NCBI GenBank assembly: GCA_047974855.1
Contig: JBKECT010000039.1
Coordinates: 1 to 26,117, forward strand
Direction of reading: 5' to 3'
Length of the DNA: 26,117 nt
From: CAYNRG01 sp047974855
GTDB taxonomy: Bacteria > Bacillota_I > Bacilli_A > Erysipelotrichales > Erysipelotrichaceae
This document shows, in pieces, positions 1 through 8,394 of this stretch. The notes under the pieces were generated by a model. That model did not search any database, was not told the origin of the DNA, and saw only the letters and a list, made by a program, of their open reading frames with translations. The first letter of the stretch is position 1; each line of letters opens with the position of its first letter. A program made the position numbers and the translations under genes.

Positions 1-1000
1 CTGAATAATAAGATTCAACTCTCAAGGATGTCGTTTTCAATAATCCCTTCAGCGATTCATAGTGTTGTTTTGCTAAAATTTCTGTCGGTGCAAGCAAAGC
101 TCCTTGATAACCAGCAAGACTGTTGGCATACAACCCTAGCGCTGCAACCACGGTTTTCCCACACCCAACATCACCTTGAACTAAGCGATGCATTGTGTTT
201 TCTTTCTGCAAATCTTCTAAAATCTCATGCGTAACTTGAACTTGGTCTTTTGTTAGCTTAAATGGCAATCCATTCGCTAAGCAAAATACATCATCAAAAT
301 CAAACTTTTTTCCTTCAGTTTGTGTTAATTCCAAATTTTGCTTACGAATGAGCTGAACAGCAAGATTAAATTTTAAAAATTCATCATACTTTAATCGTCG
401 TAGTGCTTGTGTTAGATCTTCTCTCTCTTTAGGAAAGTGAATTCCTTGTAACGCTTTTTCTTTTGAACAAAGCTTATACTTTGCTCGATAAATTTGAGGT
501 ATCCCCTCTTTCAAACGATTACGACTTGCCACAAGTGCTTTTTGAATTGCACTTCCCACCATTTTTTGTGTCATAGAAAGTTTTAGTGGGTATACAGGTT
601 GAATGCCCAGCTGTTCTTGTAGAGATTTCAAGTTATACTGAGCAACGGTTATTTTGTTCTTCCCTTCATACCGCCCAATAATAGTTATCTTTGTTCCCAC
701 TTTCAATTTATCAAGCCAAGGGCGATTAAAAATTGTTGCTTCTAGATACTCCTCTTCACTTTCAATTTGAAATTTTGTCATTGTCTTTGATCTTCCAAAG
801 CGAAAACTCCTTGCTGCAGTTTTAATAACTCCTTCAAAGATGACCTTTTCTTTCTTCTCCCACTCTTTAAATGGAGTAAATTTTAATTCATCATAGCGAA
901 AAGGATAGTAGCTCAGCAAGCTTTCATTATCGGTAATTCCAATCTGTTCAAAAAGTTCAATTTGTTTTGGTGTCAGCTTACACTCTCTTAATGAAATCAT
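1..1000 (-). CDS. recG: ATP-dependent DNA helicase RecG, N-terminal part (gene runs off the left edge)
   Basis: The first 333 codons of a RecG helicase, which remodels stalled replication forks and Holliday junctions. The N-terminal wedge/OB-fold region is followed by the helicase core. Walker A reads GDVGCGKT with Lys282, a Cys where many RecG proteins have Ser, and the next strand carries the RecG-typical LAPTEILAKQHYESL. The C-terminal helicase half lies outside the window. I chose the ATG at 1000 because AAGGAG lies 6 nt upstream; an adjacent GTG at 1003 is less well spaced. A terminator separates it from fakA upstream, so it probably has its own promoter within 1001-1079, though I see no convincing one. 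Identification is firm. Confidence 0.95.
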   Translation of the reverse strand, partial: MISLRECKLTPKQIELFEQIGITDNESLLSYYPFRYDELKFTPFKEWEKKEKVIFEGVIKTAARSFRFGRSKTMTKFQIESEEEYLEATIFNRPWLDKLKVGTKITIIGRYEGKNKITVAQYNLKSLQEQLGIQPVYPLKLSMTQKMVGSAIQKALVASRNRLKEGIPQIYRAKYKLCSKEKALQGIHFPKEREDLTQALRRLKYDEFLKFNLAVQLIRKQNLELTQTEGKKFDFDDVFCLANGLPFKLTKDQVQVTHEILEDLQKENTMHRLVQGDVGCGKTVVAALGLYANSLAGYQGALLAPTEILAKQHYESLKGLLKTTSLRVESYYS

Positions 1001-1079
1001 CACTATCTCCTTCCATTTGCCTTATTTTATTTTATCTTATTTTCCTTAACTTGAACAGTGAGACTCTCTAATTATTAGA

Positions 1080-1106
1080 TAAAAAGAGATATCAATTGAT
1101 ACCTCT
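1080..1106 (-). terminator. Intrinsic terminator after fakA
   Basis: On the minus strand, AGAGGTATC and GATATCTCT form a 9-bp stem (one G-T pair) around an AATT loop and are followed directly by TTTTT. The stem begins at the last base of the fakA stop codon. It ends the yloU-fakA transcript before recG. Confidence 0.85.
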
Positions 1107-2728
1107 TACTCTACTCCAAATACAAAACTGTAAACCGGCTGATCTCCTTGTTGAATTTCTATTTCAATATCATATTTTTCTTCAATATAAGCTTGAACTT
1201 CAGCAACTTCAGCTTGTTCTACACCTTCTCCAACGATAATGGTTACAATTTCTGTGTCTTGATCAATCATCTTGTCAATCAATTGATGAATCACATCTTT
1301 TTTATCTTTGCTTGACGCAACAATTTCTTTTTCAAAAATCCCCATGTAATCGCCTTCTGCAATAGCCACTCCTTCAAATGTTGTATCCTTAATTGCATAG
1401 GTTACTTGCCCAGTTTTAGTATGCTCTATAGCTGTTTCCATCTCTGCTAAGTTTTCATCAATAGCAACCTCTGGGTTGAACACGATACAAGCTGACAATC
1501 CTTCAGGAATACTTTTTGCCCCTAAAACATGAATATGATCGCTTTCAAGAACATCTTTTGCTTGCTGAGCTGCTAAGATAATATTTGAATTATTGGGTAA
1601 AACAAAGATATGTTTTGCTTTCAACCCTTGAATTGCCGCTACGAAATCTTCTGTTGAAGGGTTCATCGTTTGTCCGCCTTCAATTACTTTATCCACGCGA
1701 TAATCTTTGAACAGTTGAACTAATCCTTCTCCTGCAGCCACAGCTACAAAAGCATATTCTTTTTCTTCAACGACAACTTCTTTAGGTACTTCTTTAGCAA
1801 TTGTTTCATTGTGCTGTTCTTGCATATTTTCAATTTTCAATTTAACAAATTCCCCATAACGTTGAGCGATATTTAAGGCATCTCCAGGTGTTAATGTATG
1901 CACATGAACCTTAACAATATCATCATCTTGAACCACAACAATAGATTCTCCCAATTTTGACAAACTATTTCTTAATCTTTCTTCTTTAAATGTTTTTAAA
2001 TTTTCTGAGCTTAACCGAATAATAAACTCCGTACAATATCCAAATTCATCTCCAACTCCCTCAAATGAAGTCGTTGATACTGTTTCAAGTTGCTCCAACG
2101 CTTCCACGCTATTGCCATCTATTGCGGCCTTAAACCCTTCGAAAACTTTAACCAATCCTGTTCCACCACTATCCACAACTCCCACTTCTTTTAGAACTGG
2201 TAGCAGTTCTGGTGTATAATCCAATGTTTTTTGAGCTTCTGCACACAAAACACCTAAATATTCACTTACACTTATTTCAGGATGATTTGTAACATATATT
2301 TTTGCCATTTCACTGCTTTCGCGAATTACTGTCAATATTGTGCCTTCAACCGGTCTCATCACAGCCTTATAAGAAACATGGCTTCCATTTAAGAAAGCAT
2401 TTGCCAAATCCTCAACCGTCGCTTCTTTTTTACCATCTAAAAATTGATAAAATCCCCTAAAAATTTGCGATAAAATAACACCTGAATTCCCTCTTGCACC
2501 CATCAATAATCCTTTAGATAGCGCTTTTGCAACTTGGGACAGCTCATTGCTTTCCAAAGAAACTGCATCTTTAACACCGCTTGAAAATGTCATTGACATA
2601 TTTGTTCCTGTATCTCCATCTGGCACAGGAAAGACATTTAAAGCATCAATTTCATTGCGGTGGTTATTTAAATTATTCGCCCCACTTTGAAGCATTGACT
2701 TTAAATTTATTCCGTTAATTGTATTCAT
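1106..2728 (-). CDS. fakA: Fatty acid kinase catalytic subunit FakA (DAK2/DegV-associated, YloV family)
   Basis: 540 residues, the usual length for FakA/YloV. The N-terminal DhaL-like kinase domain has the nucleotide and Mg-binding motif NVFPVPDGDTGTNM at about 31-44 and GARGNSGVILSQ at about 78-89. A middle domain carries VKVHVHT near residue 270, followed by the C-terminal domain of the family. FakA phosphorylates exogenous fatty acids held by FakB (DegV-type) proteins and feeds acyl-phosphate into phospholipid synthesis; no fakB is visible here. The ATG at 2728 has AGGAG 6 nt upstream. It follows yloU by 13 nt, the conserved pairing in Bacillota, and should share its promoter. Confidence 0.93.
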   Translation of the reverse strand: MNTINGINLKSMLQSGANNLNNHRNEIDALNVFPVPDGDTGTNMSMTFSSGVKDAVSLESNELSQVAKALSKGLLMGARGNSGVILSQIFRGFYQFLDGKKEATVEDLANAFLNGSHVSYKAVMRPVEGTILTVIRESSEMAKIYVTNHPEISVSEYLGVLCAEAQKTLDYTPELLPVLKEVGVVDSGGTGLVKVFEGFKAAIDGNSVEALEQLETVSTTSFEGVGDEFGYCTEFIIRLSSENLKTFKEERLRNSLSKLGESIVVVQDDDIVKVHVHTLTPGDALNIAQRYGEFVKLKIENMQEQHNETIAKEVPKEVVVEEKEYAFVAVAAGEGLVQLFKDYRVDKVIEGGQTMNPSTEDFVAAIQGLKAKHIFVLPNNSNIILAAQQAKDVLESDHIHVLGAKSIPEGLSACIVFNPEVAIDENLAEMETAIEHTKTGQVTYAIKDTTFEGVAIAEGDYMGIFEKEIVASSKDKKDVIHQLIDKMIDQDTEIVTIIVGEGVEQAEVAEVQAYIEEKYDIEIEIQQGDQPVYSFVFGVE

Positions 2729-2741
2729 ATCGATCTCCTAA

Positions 2742-3101
2742 TTAGCCTACAACCCGAACGCCTTGAACATAGACGTTCACTGAATTTAGCTCAATTTGTA
2801 ATGTTTTTTCTAGCATATATTTTATTTTCTTTTGGACTTCCATTACAACTTCAGATACTTTTACTCCATACCCTACAATCACAAATACATCCAATTCCAG
2901 AATGCCATCTTTTTTGCGAACCACTATTCCTTTTGAATAATTTTCCTTTTTCAACAACTCTGCAAGTCCGTCTCGCAAAATTTTCTTAGACGCCATCCCA
3001 ACAACTCCGTAACATTCTGTTACAATGCCGCCAGTTAATGTAGCAATAGCTTCTTCTGAGATATTTATATTTCCTAAATTTGTGCTTTTTTCAATAGACA
3101 T
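2742..3101 (-). CDS. yloU: Asp23/Gls24 family envelope stress protein (YloU-like)
   Basis: 119 residues matching the Asp23 (DUF322) family: the N-terminal NLGNINISEEAIATLTGG segment leads into a compact alpha/beta domain ending NSVNVYVQGVRV. Members coat the inner face of the membrane or support cell-envelope homeostasis; the short YloU form is usually the partner of fakA, as here. A clear promoter (3125-3153) and an AGGAGG site 7 nt before the ATG indicate strong expression. It is the first gene of a two-gene transcript with fakA. Its molecular activity is not well defined even in the family. Confidence 0.9.
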   Translation of the reverse strand: MSIEKSTNLGNINISEEAIATLTGGIVTECYGVVGMASKKILRDGLAELLKKENYSKGIVVRKKDGILELDVFVIVGYGVKVSEVVMEVQKKIKYMLEKTLQIELNSVNVYVQGVRVVG

Positions 3102-3124
3102 AGTACATCCTCCTAGCCTTGTTC

Positions 3125-3153
3125 ATTATACAGCAAAAAACTCAAAAAGGCAA
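3125..3153 (-). promoter_or_regulatory. SigA-type promoter of yloU-fakA
   Basis: Minus strand: -35 TTGCCT (3148-3153), a 17-nt spacer, and a perfect -10 TATAAT (3125-3130). The start codon lies 24 nt downstream of the -10 and an AGGAGG site sits between them. Confidence 0.85.
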
Positions 3154-3182
3154 AAAGAAACCCGTATATTTCACAGTTTTAT

Positions 3183-3220
3183 CACATAAAAACAAGGTGT
3201 TTTTACCTTGCTTATATGTG
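3183..3220 (-). terminator. Intrinsic terminator after divIB
   Basis: Minus strand: CAAGGT and ACCTTG form a 6-bp stem around a 6-nt loop, followed by TTTTT. Flanking CACATA and TATGTG can extend the pairing. It lies about 10 nt after the divIB stop codon and ends the murG-murB-divIB transcript. Confidence 0.85.
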
Positions 3221-3230
3221 CCATTCTCCA

Positions 3231-4241
3231 TTATTCCGTCTCTTCTTCTACAGTCATCCAACTCAAATCATTTGGATCTTCACCAATTGGAACTGCAACT
3301 TTATTTCCGCTGTCATCTAAGATATCATTGCCCTCGCTATCGTGATAATACTCCTTTTCTATAGGGTCCCCATATTGATCCACCATCACATTACCCAAAT
3401 CATCAATCCAGTACTCTTTTTCTTCATCAATGGCATCCCATGGGCAAATAGAAGTATAGGCTACCTCTAACCCATCATCCGCAAAAAGACACAACCCATC
3501 TCCAACTAACGACGAAGAAATCTCAGCATAAGCATTTAATACCGGCATTGAAAAATAACTCGCAAAGAAATAATTTCCATCCATCATTAGTAATTGAATT
3601 GCATTTTCGTCATATGACAGCGAATATTGACTAATTTCTGAAATTTGCTCAATACTTTGTCTTTCAACATCTTCAAAAGCCTTCGCTAAATCCATTAATT
3701 GTTCATCACTGTTAAACCCTGTCAAATAAGGAATTCGAGCAATAAGCAGTAGCAAATCTTCTGTCATTGGAATTAATTCTCCATTTTTCAAAAGAATTTC
3801 AGGAGTTTCTTCATAACGATATGCAATAGGCTCTTCCTCAATAATTTCAATCTTTACAATATTATCTTTCAAAATTGTCACATTTACATTCGCAATAAGT
3901 TCTGATTTTTCAATTCTTCGCTCGATTTGACTTGGCATCAAAAAATAAACAACACTTTGTTTTGTTATTCCACTTAACTCTTCTACATATTCTTGAGTTA
4001 AATAATTGTTACCTTGAATACTAATCACTTTTACTTTAGACATAGGCGCTAAAAACGTAAGAATCATAATAATTAAAAATCCAGCACTACAAGCCACAAT
4101 AAAAAGAAGAGGTTTGTTTTTTAAAAAATCAAACTTTTGTTTTATTTTTCTTCTTTTTTCAAAAACTTGCTCCACAGCATCATTTTCAGCGGATACATTT
4201 ATCTCACTCTCTCCTTGCTGTGTTTTTTTATGCTCTACCAA
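3231..4241 (-). CDS. divIB: Cell division protein DivIB/FtsQ with a long acidic C-terminal tail
   Basis: 336 residues. A basic cytoplasmic N-terminus (KRRKIKQKF) precedes one membrane segment at about 44-66, then a POTRA domain from about 68 (VKVISIQGNNYLTQEYVEEL) and the extracellular beta domain, the DivIB/FtsQ layout. The protein links the divisome to septal peptidoglycan synthesis. The start is a TTG at 4239-4241: no ATG is available at the N-terminus, GGAG lies 8 nt upstream, and the frame overlaps the murB stop by 7 nt, suggesting translational coupling. The last 75 or so residues are odd: very acidic, with repeated D-x-x-G-N/D turns (DDLGN, DQYGD, DSEGN, DDSGN). Two cysteines (CLFADDG and SICPW) lie just before the tail. 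Confidence 0.9.
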   Translation of the reverse strand: MVEHKKTQQGESEINVSAENDAVEQVFEKRRKIKQKFDFLKNKPLLFIVACSAGFLIIMILTFLAPMSKVKVISIQGNNYLTQEYVEELSGITKQSVVYFLMPSQIERRIEKSELIANVNVTILKDNIVKIEIIEEEPIAYRYEETPEILLKNGELIPMTEDLLLLIARIPYLTGFNSDEQLMDLAKAFEDVERQSIEQISEISQYSLSYDENAIQLLMMDGNYFFASYFSMPVLNAYAEISSSLVGDGLCLFADDGLEVAYTSICPWDAIDEEKEYWIDDLGNVMVDQYGDPIEKEYYHDSEGNDILDDSGNKVAVPIGEDPNDLSWMTVEEETE

Positions 4242-5140
4242 TTGAATTTCTCCACTTCTGTTTTTAAATCATACCCCATTTTTTCTTTTGCATCCATTTG
4301 AATCATTTCAATCAACTCTAAAAATTCTTGTGCTGTCGAACAATTTTCATTCACAATGAAATTCACATGTTTAGGGCTAACTAATGCTCCACCATGGCGT
4401 TTACCACGATATCCCAGTTGATCAATGATCTCCCATGCCGAAATGGTTTCTAAATTTCTAAAAATACTCCCTGCACTTGGAAACTCTAACGGCTGTGCTT
4501 TCATTCTTCTTTCTCTACGATCGCTCATAATTGATTCAATATCATTTTTATTACTCAGCTTTAACTTTAACCGTACCGCAACAATAATCCAATCCGGATT
4601 GTCTTGAAAGATGGAGTGGCGATACTGAAAATCACACTCTTCTTTTTTCATCCATTCGAATTTATGGTCACGATAAACCATGACTTCATCTATGATATCT
4701 TTCATTGAATTTTTATAAGCTCCGGCATTCATAAAAGTTGCTCCACCCAAAGTTCCAGGAATACCTGCGGCAAATTCCAAACCAGATAAAGAATGTTTCA
4801 TCGCTTCATAGGCTAATGCAATAAGTGAACCGCCAGCTTGGGCGACACACTCTTCTTTGTCAAAATAAAACTCTGTTAGTGGTTGTCCCAAACAAATCAC
4901 AATTCCTTCATAAACTTCATCTGAGCATAGTAAATTACTCCCTTTACCAATGACCTTGATAGGAAGTTTCATTTCTTGTGCCATGCATACAATTTGATCT
5001 AACTCCAACATACTTTCTGGGTATGCCACATAGCGTGCAATACCACCAATCCGTAAGGTTGTCATACGAGAAAGTGGAACATCTTGCTCAACTTTACAAA
5101 AACGCGACAACTCCATATACTGCTTATTTTCTTCACTCAT
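4235..5140 (-). CDS. murB: UDP-N-acetylenolpyruvoylglucosamine reductase MurB
   Basis: 301 residues. MurB makes UDP-MurNAc, the second committed step of peptidoglycan precursor synthesis, using FAD and NADPH. Visible motifs are the FAD-binding GKGSNLL and GIPGTLGGATFMNAGAY, the catalytic-serine segment SAGSIFRN, KHVNFIVN, and the closing Glu region (LKTEVEKF). The frame is open 21 nt further upstream, but the ATG at 5140 is preferred: it forms an ATGA overlap with the murG stop and has GAGGAG 8 nt upstream. It lies between murG and divIB with overlaps on both sides. Confidence 0.95.
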   Translation of the reverse strand: MSEENKQYMELSRFCKVEQDVPLSRMTTLRIGGIARYVAYPESMLELDQIVCMAQEMKLPIKVIGKGSNLLCSDEVYEGIVICLGQPLTEFYFDKEECVAQAGGSLIALAYEAMKHSLSGLEFAAGIPGTLGGATFMNAGAYKNSMKDIIDEVMVYRDHKFEWMKKEECDFQYRHSIFQDNPDWIIVAVRLKLKLSNKNDIESIMSDRRERRMKAQPLEFPSAGSIFRNLETISAWEIIDQLGYRGKRHGGALVSPKHVNFIVNENCSTAQEFLELIEMIQMDAKEKMGYDLKTEVEKFNW

Positions 5141-6216
5141 CTGATTAACTCCTCTATCCAATGCAAGATATCTTCACTCGCCTTAGGTTTTGCAAGCTCA
5201 CTAGCAGAACTACTCATCTTTTTAAGTTGATTTTCATCATTCATTAGCTCATCAATCTCAGTAATTAAACGCATTTCATTTAATTCAGTCTCTAAAATCA
5301 TTTTAGCCACTCCAGCTTGAACCAGTTGTTGAGCATTTTTTGTTTGATGATCATGTGGCACATACGGGCTTGGTATAATTATTGAAGGTATTCCCATAGC
5401 GACAACTTCCGCTGCTGTTGTTGCTCCTCCACGAATTACCAACAAGCTTGCCTGTTTCATAACATGCAACCCGTCAATATATTTTGCTAATTTTACATTG
5501 TTTGGAACATCTATCCCCTGCTTGAAACTTTCATAACCAATTTCACCTGTAACAATAAGTACCTGATAAGATTTATCTTTGAACTGGCTCACTGCTTTTT
5601 TCAAAACCTCATTAACACTGGATGAGCCTAGTGAACCCATTACAAAAATGACGGTTTGTTTTGCTGGATCTAGTTCCAACAATTGCAAAACAGTTTCATC
5701 TTTTTGAATCATCTCCGCTTCACTTGCCCGTGGATTCCCTAAAATTCTTGTTTTATCTTCTCCTAAATCTTTTTTATTTTCTTCATAGCAGCCCACAACA
5801 GCATCTACAATCCGTGCAAGAAAGCGATTCGCTTTTCCTGGCACAGAATTTTGTTCATGAATCATCGTTTTTATTTTTAAATGAGAAGCTGCTAAAACTA
5901 CAGGCACCGTAATGTAATTACCAAATCCAATGACAATTTCTGGTTGATATTTTTTAATAATCTTTTTACTCTTGCTATAGCTTTTGATTAATCTTAGCCC
6001 AGATGTTAACTTATTAATCAGTGAACCATTCATTCCTGATACTTTAAGTCCATAAAAAGAGTATCCATAACGAGGAATAATATCTTTTTCCATTCTATTT
6101 TCAGATCCAATAAAAACAATACTACTATGAGGATATTTTTTTTCTATTGTTTTTGCCAGGGATAGCGCAGGATAAATATGTCCTCCTGTACCTCCTGTAG
6201 ACATTAAAATTCGCAT
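5137..6216 (-). CDS. murG: Lipid II synthase MurG (UDP-GlcNAc transferase)
   Basis: 359 residues, the usual length. MurG adds GlcNAc to lipid I on the inner face of the membrane. It shows the N-terminal GGTGGHIYPA loop, the acceptor-domain segments GFGNYITVPV and HEQNSVPGKANR, and the donor-domain RGGATTAAEVVAMG followed by HDHQTKNAQ. AGGAG lies 8 nt before the ATG. It is the second gene of a run that starts with a small membrane protein 19 nt upstream and continues into murB and divIB with overlapping frames. Confidence 0.96.
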   Translation of the reverse strand: MRILMSTGGTGGHIYPALSLAKTIEKKYPHSSIVFIGSENRMEKDIIPRYGYSFYGLKVSGMNGSLINKLTSGLRLIKSYSKSKKIIKKYQPEIVIGFGNYITVPVVLAASHLKIKTMIHEQNSVPGKANRFLARIVDAVVGCYEENKKDLGEDKTRILGNPRASEAEMIQKDETVLQLLELDPAKQTVIFVMGSLGSSSVNEVLKKAVSQFKDKSYQVLIVTGEIGYESFKQGIDVPNNVKLAKYIDGLHVMKQASLLVIRGGATTAAEVVAMGIPSIIIPSPYVPHDHQTKNAQQLVQAGVAKMILETELNEMRLITEIDELMNDENQLKKMSSSASELAKPKASEDILHWIEELIR

Positions 6217-6235
6217 ACAGTAATCTCCTTTCCAA

Positions 6236-6472
6236 CTACTTTTGCCTTTTTTCTAGCTCTACAAGTTGTAGATAATTGGTTTCAATAAAGTTTGCCAATT
6301 CCCATGTCACAACAACATTGATACTCACCGCTATCACAAGCACAATATAAAAACGCACAATTTCAGATATACCAAACAAGGTAATCACGAAGCTTAGTGC
6401 TACTTCTTCAATAAAATACAATCCCAAATAAATCGAAAAACATAGTGCAAAATAAATTAATTTATTTTTCAT
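6236..6472 (-). CDS. Small two-helix membrane protein of unknown function
   Basis: 78 residues with two hydrophobic stretches (about 6-32 and 39-60) and a charged C-terminal tail (LVELEKRQK). I do not recognise the family. The frame can be read from a GTG three codons earlier, but the ATG at 6472 is better placed, 5 nt after AAAGGTGA. An extended -10 element (6489-6497) lies just upstream and murG follows 19 nt after the stop, so this appears to be the first gene of the murG-murB-divIB operon. That context suggests, but does not show, a role in envelope growth or division. Confidence 0.75.
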   Translation of the reverse strand: MKNKLIYFALCFSIYLGLYFIEEVALSFVITLFGISEIVRFYIVLVIAVSINVVVTWELANFIETNYLQLVELEKRQK

Positions 6473-6488
6473 CTCAATCACCTTTATT

Positions 6489-6497
6489 ATTTTACCA
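6489..6497 (-). promoter_or_regulatory. Putative extended -10 promoter of the small membrane protein-murG-murB-divIB operon
   Basis: Minus strand TGGTAAAAT, a TGn extended -10, 17 nt before the chosen ATG. No good -35 hexamer at 17 nt. The same 9-mer occurs before ruvA, dnaE and the class A PBP gene. Confidence 0.55.
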
Positions 6498-6520
6498 CGA
6501 TTTTATATTTTTTTACAGAT

Positions 6521-6552
6521 AAATGGGAATCCCTAGAAGAGGTCCCATATTT
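6521..6552 (-). repeat. Inverted repeat between ruvB and the next operon, possible weak terminator
   Basis: ATGGGA and TCCCAT flank a 14-nt centre in which CCT and AGG can also pair. It lies about 14 nt after the ruvB stop, but no T-run follows on the minus strand, so termination is only possible, not shown. Confidence 0.4.
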
Positions 6553-6565
6553 AAAATTAAACATA

Positions 6566-7567
6566 TCAAAATAGCTGTTGGTGATATGAAATACCTAAGT
6601 GATCATAAGCCTTTTCTGTCGCTACTCGACCCCTTGTTGTCCGGTTAATAAAGCCAATTTGGAGCAGATAGGGTTCATAGACATCCTCTAATGTCATAGG
6701 TTCTTCTCCTATAGACATGGCTAAAGCATCCAAACCTACAGGACCCCCCTTAAATCGCTCAATAATTCCTCTTAAATAGTTCAGATCAACCTCATCTAAC
6801 CCTAAAGTATCTACACCTAACTTATCCAATGATTCAGATGCAATTTTCTCTGAAATTACACCTTGGTTTAAGATTTGCGCAAAATCTCTGATTCGTCGCA
6901 ATAATCGGTTAGCTATCCTCGGTGTCCCACGAGAGCGCTGTGCTAGCTTTTGGATTGCCTCTTCCTCAATCGAAACTCCAAGAACTCCAGCGGTGCGTCG
7001 AATAATGTTTCCCAACTGCTCTTGGGTATAGTACTCTAACTTTGAAACAATTCCAAAACGGTCTCGTAATGGAGCTGTTAAATCGCCCGCTCTTGTCGTT
7101 GCACCAACTAAGGTGAATGGTGGTAAATCTAAACGGATAGAGCGTGTAGTCATCTCTTTCCCTACCACAATGTCAATACAAAAATCCTCCATTGCAGGAT
7201 ACAGTACTTCTTCAATTACCTTTGGCAATCGATGAATTTCATCAATAAATAACACATCGCCAGGTTCAATTGTTGACAATATAGCCGCTAAATCACCACT
7301 TTTTTCTATACTAGGCCCACTGCAAACCTTAACCTTTCCACCCATTTCATTCCCTAAGATAAATGCTAGAGTTGTTTTTCCTAGTCCTGGGGGGCCATAC
7401 AATAAGACATGATCCAAGACTTCTTGCCGTTGTATTGCCGCTTGAATAAAAACATTTAAGTTAGATTTCAAGGCATCTTGACCTACATACTCACTTAATC
7501 TTTTCGGGCGAAGTGATGCCTCTTCTTCATCCAAATCAGTTTCAACCGATAATATTCTCTCATCCAT
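6566..7567 (-). CDS. ruvB: Holliday junction branch migration ATPase RuvB
   Basis: 333 residues. RuvB is the hexameric AAA+ motor that drives branch migration with RuvA. It shows Walker A GPPGLGKT (Lys64), Walker B IDEIH (Asp109, Glu110), sensor 1 GATTRAG, and the C-terminal winged-helix region near GEEPMTLEDVYEPYLLQIG. The ATG at 7567 is chosen over a GTG three codons earlier: it gives the MDER start common in Bacillota RuvB and lies 5 nt after AGAGGTGA. It starts one base after the ruvA stop. Confidence 0.96.
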   Translation of the reverse strand: MDERILSVETDLDEEEASLRPKRLSEYVGQDALKSNLNVFIQAAIQRQEVLDHVLLYGPPGLGKTTLAFILGNEMGGKVKVCSGPSIEKSGDLAAILSTIEPGDVLFIDEIHRLPKVIEEVLYPAMEDFCIDIVVGKEMTTRSIRLDLPPFTLVGATTRAGDLTAPLRDRFGIVSKLEYYTQEQLGNIIRRTAGVLGVSIEEEAIQKLAQRSRGTPRIANRLLRRIRDFAQILNQGVISEKIASESLDKLGVDTLGLDEVDLNYLRGIIERFKGGPVGLDALAMSIGEEPMTLEDVYEPYLLQIGFINRTTRGRVATEKAYDHLGISYHQQLF

Positions 7568-7568
7568 T

Positions 7569-8147
7569 TCATTCACCTCTTTTTGCTTTCATTAGATACT
7601 GCAATCCCATCTTCAAATAATCATCGCTGGTAAGATTTGGATGCTCTCTAAAGTAATTCGCAAGAGGTTTTAATTCTCCTGCCTTATATCCTAATGATTT
7701 TAATCCTGTAAGTGCATCTTCCATCTCTGAGTTAAGTGACTTATCTTCACTTCCACTTACCAGTTTTCCCTTCAAGTCCAAAATGATCTGACTTGCCGTT
7801 TTAGACCCAATTCCAGGTAATACTTTAAGAAACGCAATATCGCTAGTTTCAATAGCTTGAATTAACTGGTCGACTGAAAATCTTCCAAAGAACCCCATTG
7901 CTGTCTTTGGTCCGACCCCTTTCACTGAAATAAACTTCAAAAATAAAGATTGATCTTGTGCAGATAAAAAGCCATAGAGCGCCAACTCATCTTCTCTAAC
8001 ATGCTGATATGTGAAGACTTGCACTTCCTCGTTCATTACAACTTTTCCCAGATCACTAAAAAATACTTTATATCCAACTCCTTGAACATCCAGTACAATC
8101 CAATCTGTTCCCATTAAACACACTTTACCTCTTAAAAAAGCTATCAT
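7569..8147 (-). CDS. ruvA: Holliday junction DNA helicase RuvA
   Basis: 192 residues. RuvA binds the four-way junction and recruits RuvB. The N-terminal OB fold (MIAFLRGKV, GVGYKVFFS) is followed by two helix-hairpin-helix segments (FISVKGVGPKTA and LPGIGSKTA) and the C-terminal RuvB-binding domain (DALTGLKSLGYK). The frame stays open upstream to 8195, but that part covers the promoter. The ATG at 8147 matches the family start and lies 7 nt after AGGTGA; an ATG at 8153 is too close to it. It is coupled to ruvB. Confidence 0.95.
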   Translation of the reverse strand: MIAFLRGKVCLMGTDWIVLDVQGVGYKVFFSDLGKVVMNEEVQVFTYQHVREDELALYGFLSAQDQSLFLKFISVKGVGPKTAMGFFGRFSVDQLIQAIETSDIAFLKVLPGIGSKTASQIILDLKGKLVSGSEDKSLNSEMEDALTGLKSLGYKAGELKPLANYFREHPNLTSDDYLKMGLQYLMKAKRGE

Positions 8148-8164
8148 TTTCATCACCTTTCTTA

Positions 8165-8173
8165 ATTTTACCA
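8165..8173 (-). promoter_or_regulatory. Putative extended -10 promoter of ruvA-ruvB
   Basis: Minus strand TGGTAAAAT, followed 5 nt later by the AAAGGTGA ribosome binding site of ruvA. No strong -35 hexamer is seen, consistent with an extended -10 promoter. Confidence 0.55.
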
Positions 8174-8333
8174 CATTTTTGCTTTGGAAGTACAAACACT
8201 TTCATTTCAACCCAAAAGATTGCAAAAGATAATTTCTGAGCTAACTCTTAAATCTCTTTGATGATCCTATAAGCTTTTCTTCTACCCATTTTTATAGATT
8301 TCTATTTTATATCTTTAATTTCTGTTTCACCAT

Positions 8334-8380
8334 ATAAAAACCGTACCTCTTTACCTTTGTTCAAGATTCGTGGTACAGTT
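8334..8380 (-). terminator. Intrinsic terminator after obg
   Basis: Minus strand: AACTGTACC and GGTACGGTT make a 9-bp stem (one G-T pair) followed by TTTTT. The 24-nt loop can fold a further TCTT/AAGA pair. It lies 14 nt after the obg stop. The rest of the 247-base gap (8148-8333) holds only the ruvA promoter; I see no gene in it. Confidence 0.75.
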
Positions 8381-8394
8381 CACTTCACAGTTCT

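Noticed and set aside
28..234. Plus-strand open frame inside recG
   Set aside because: Antisense shadow of the RecG Walker A region.
1001..1079. Promoter for recG
   Set aside because: Expected after the fakA terminator, but no hexamer pair with acceptable spacing stands out in the AT-rich sequence.
3119..3364. Plus-strand open frame over the yloU promoter and the end of divIB
   Set aside because: Covers a promoter, a terminator and coding sequence of the opposite strand; the product shows no domain.
8148..8195. Upstream extension of the ruvA reading frame
   Set aside because: It overlaps the TGGTAAAAT element and the ribosome binding site; the start at 8147 matches RuvA proteins.
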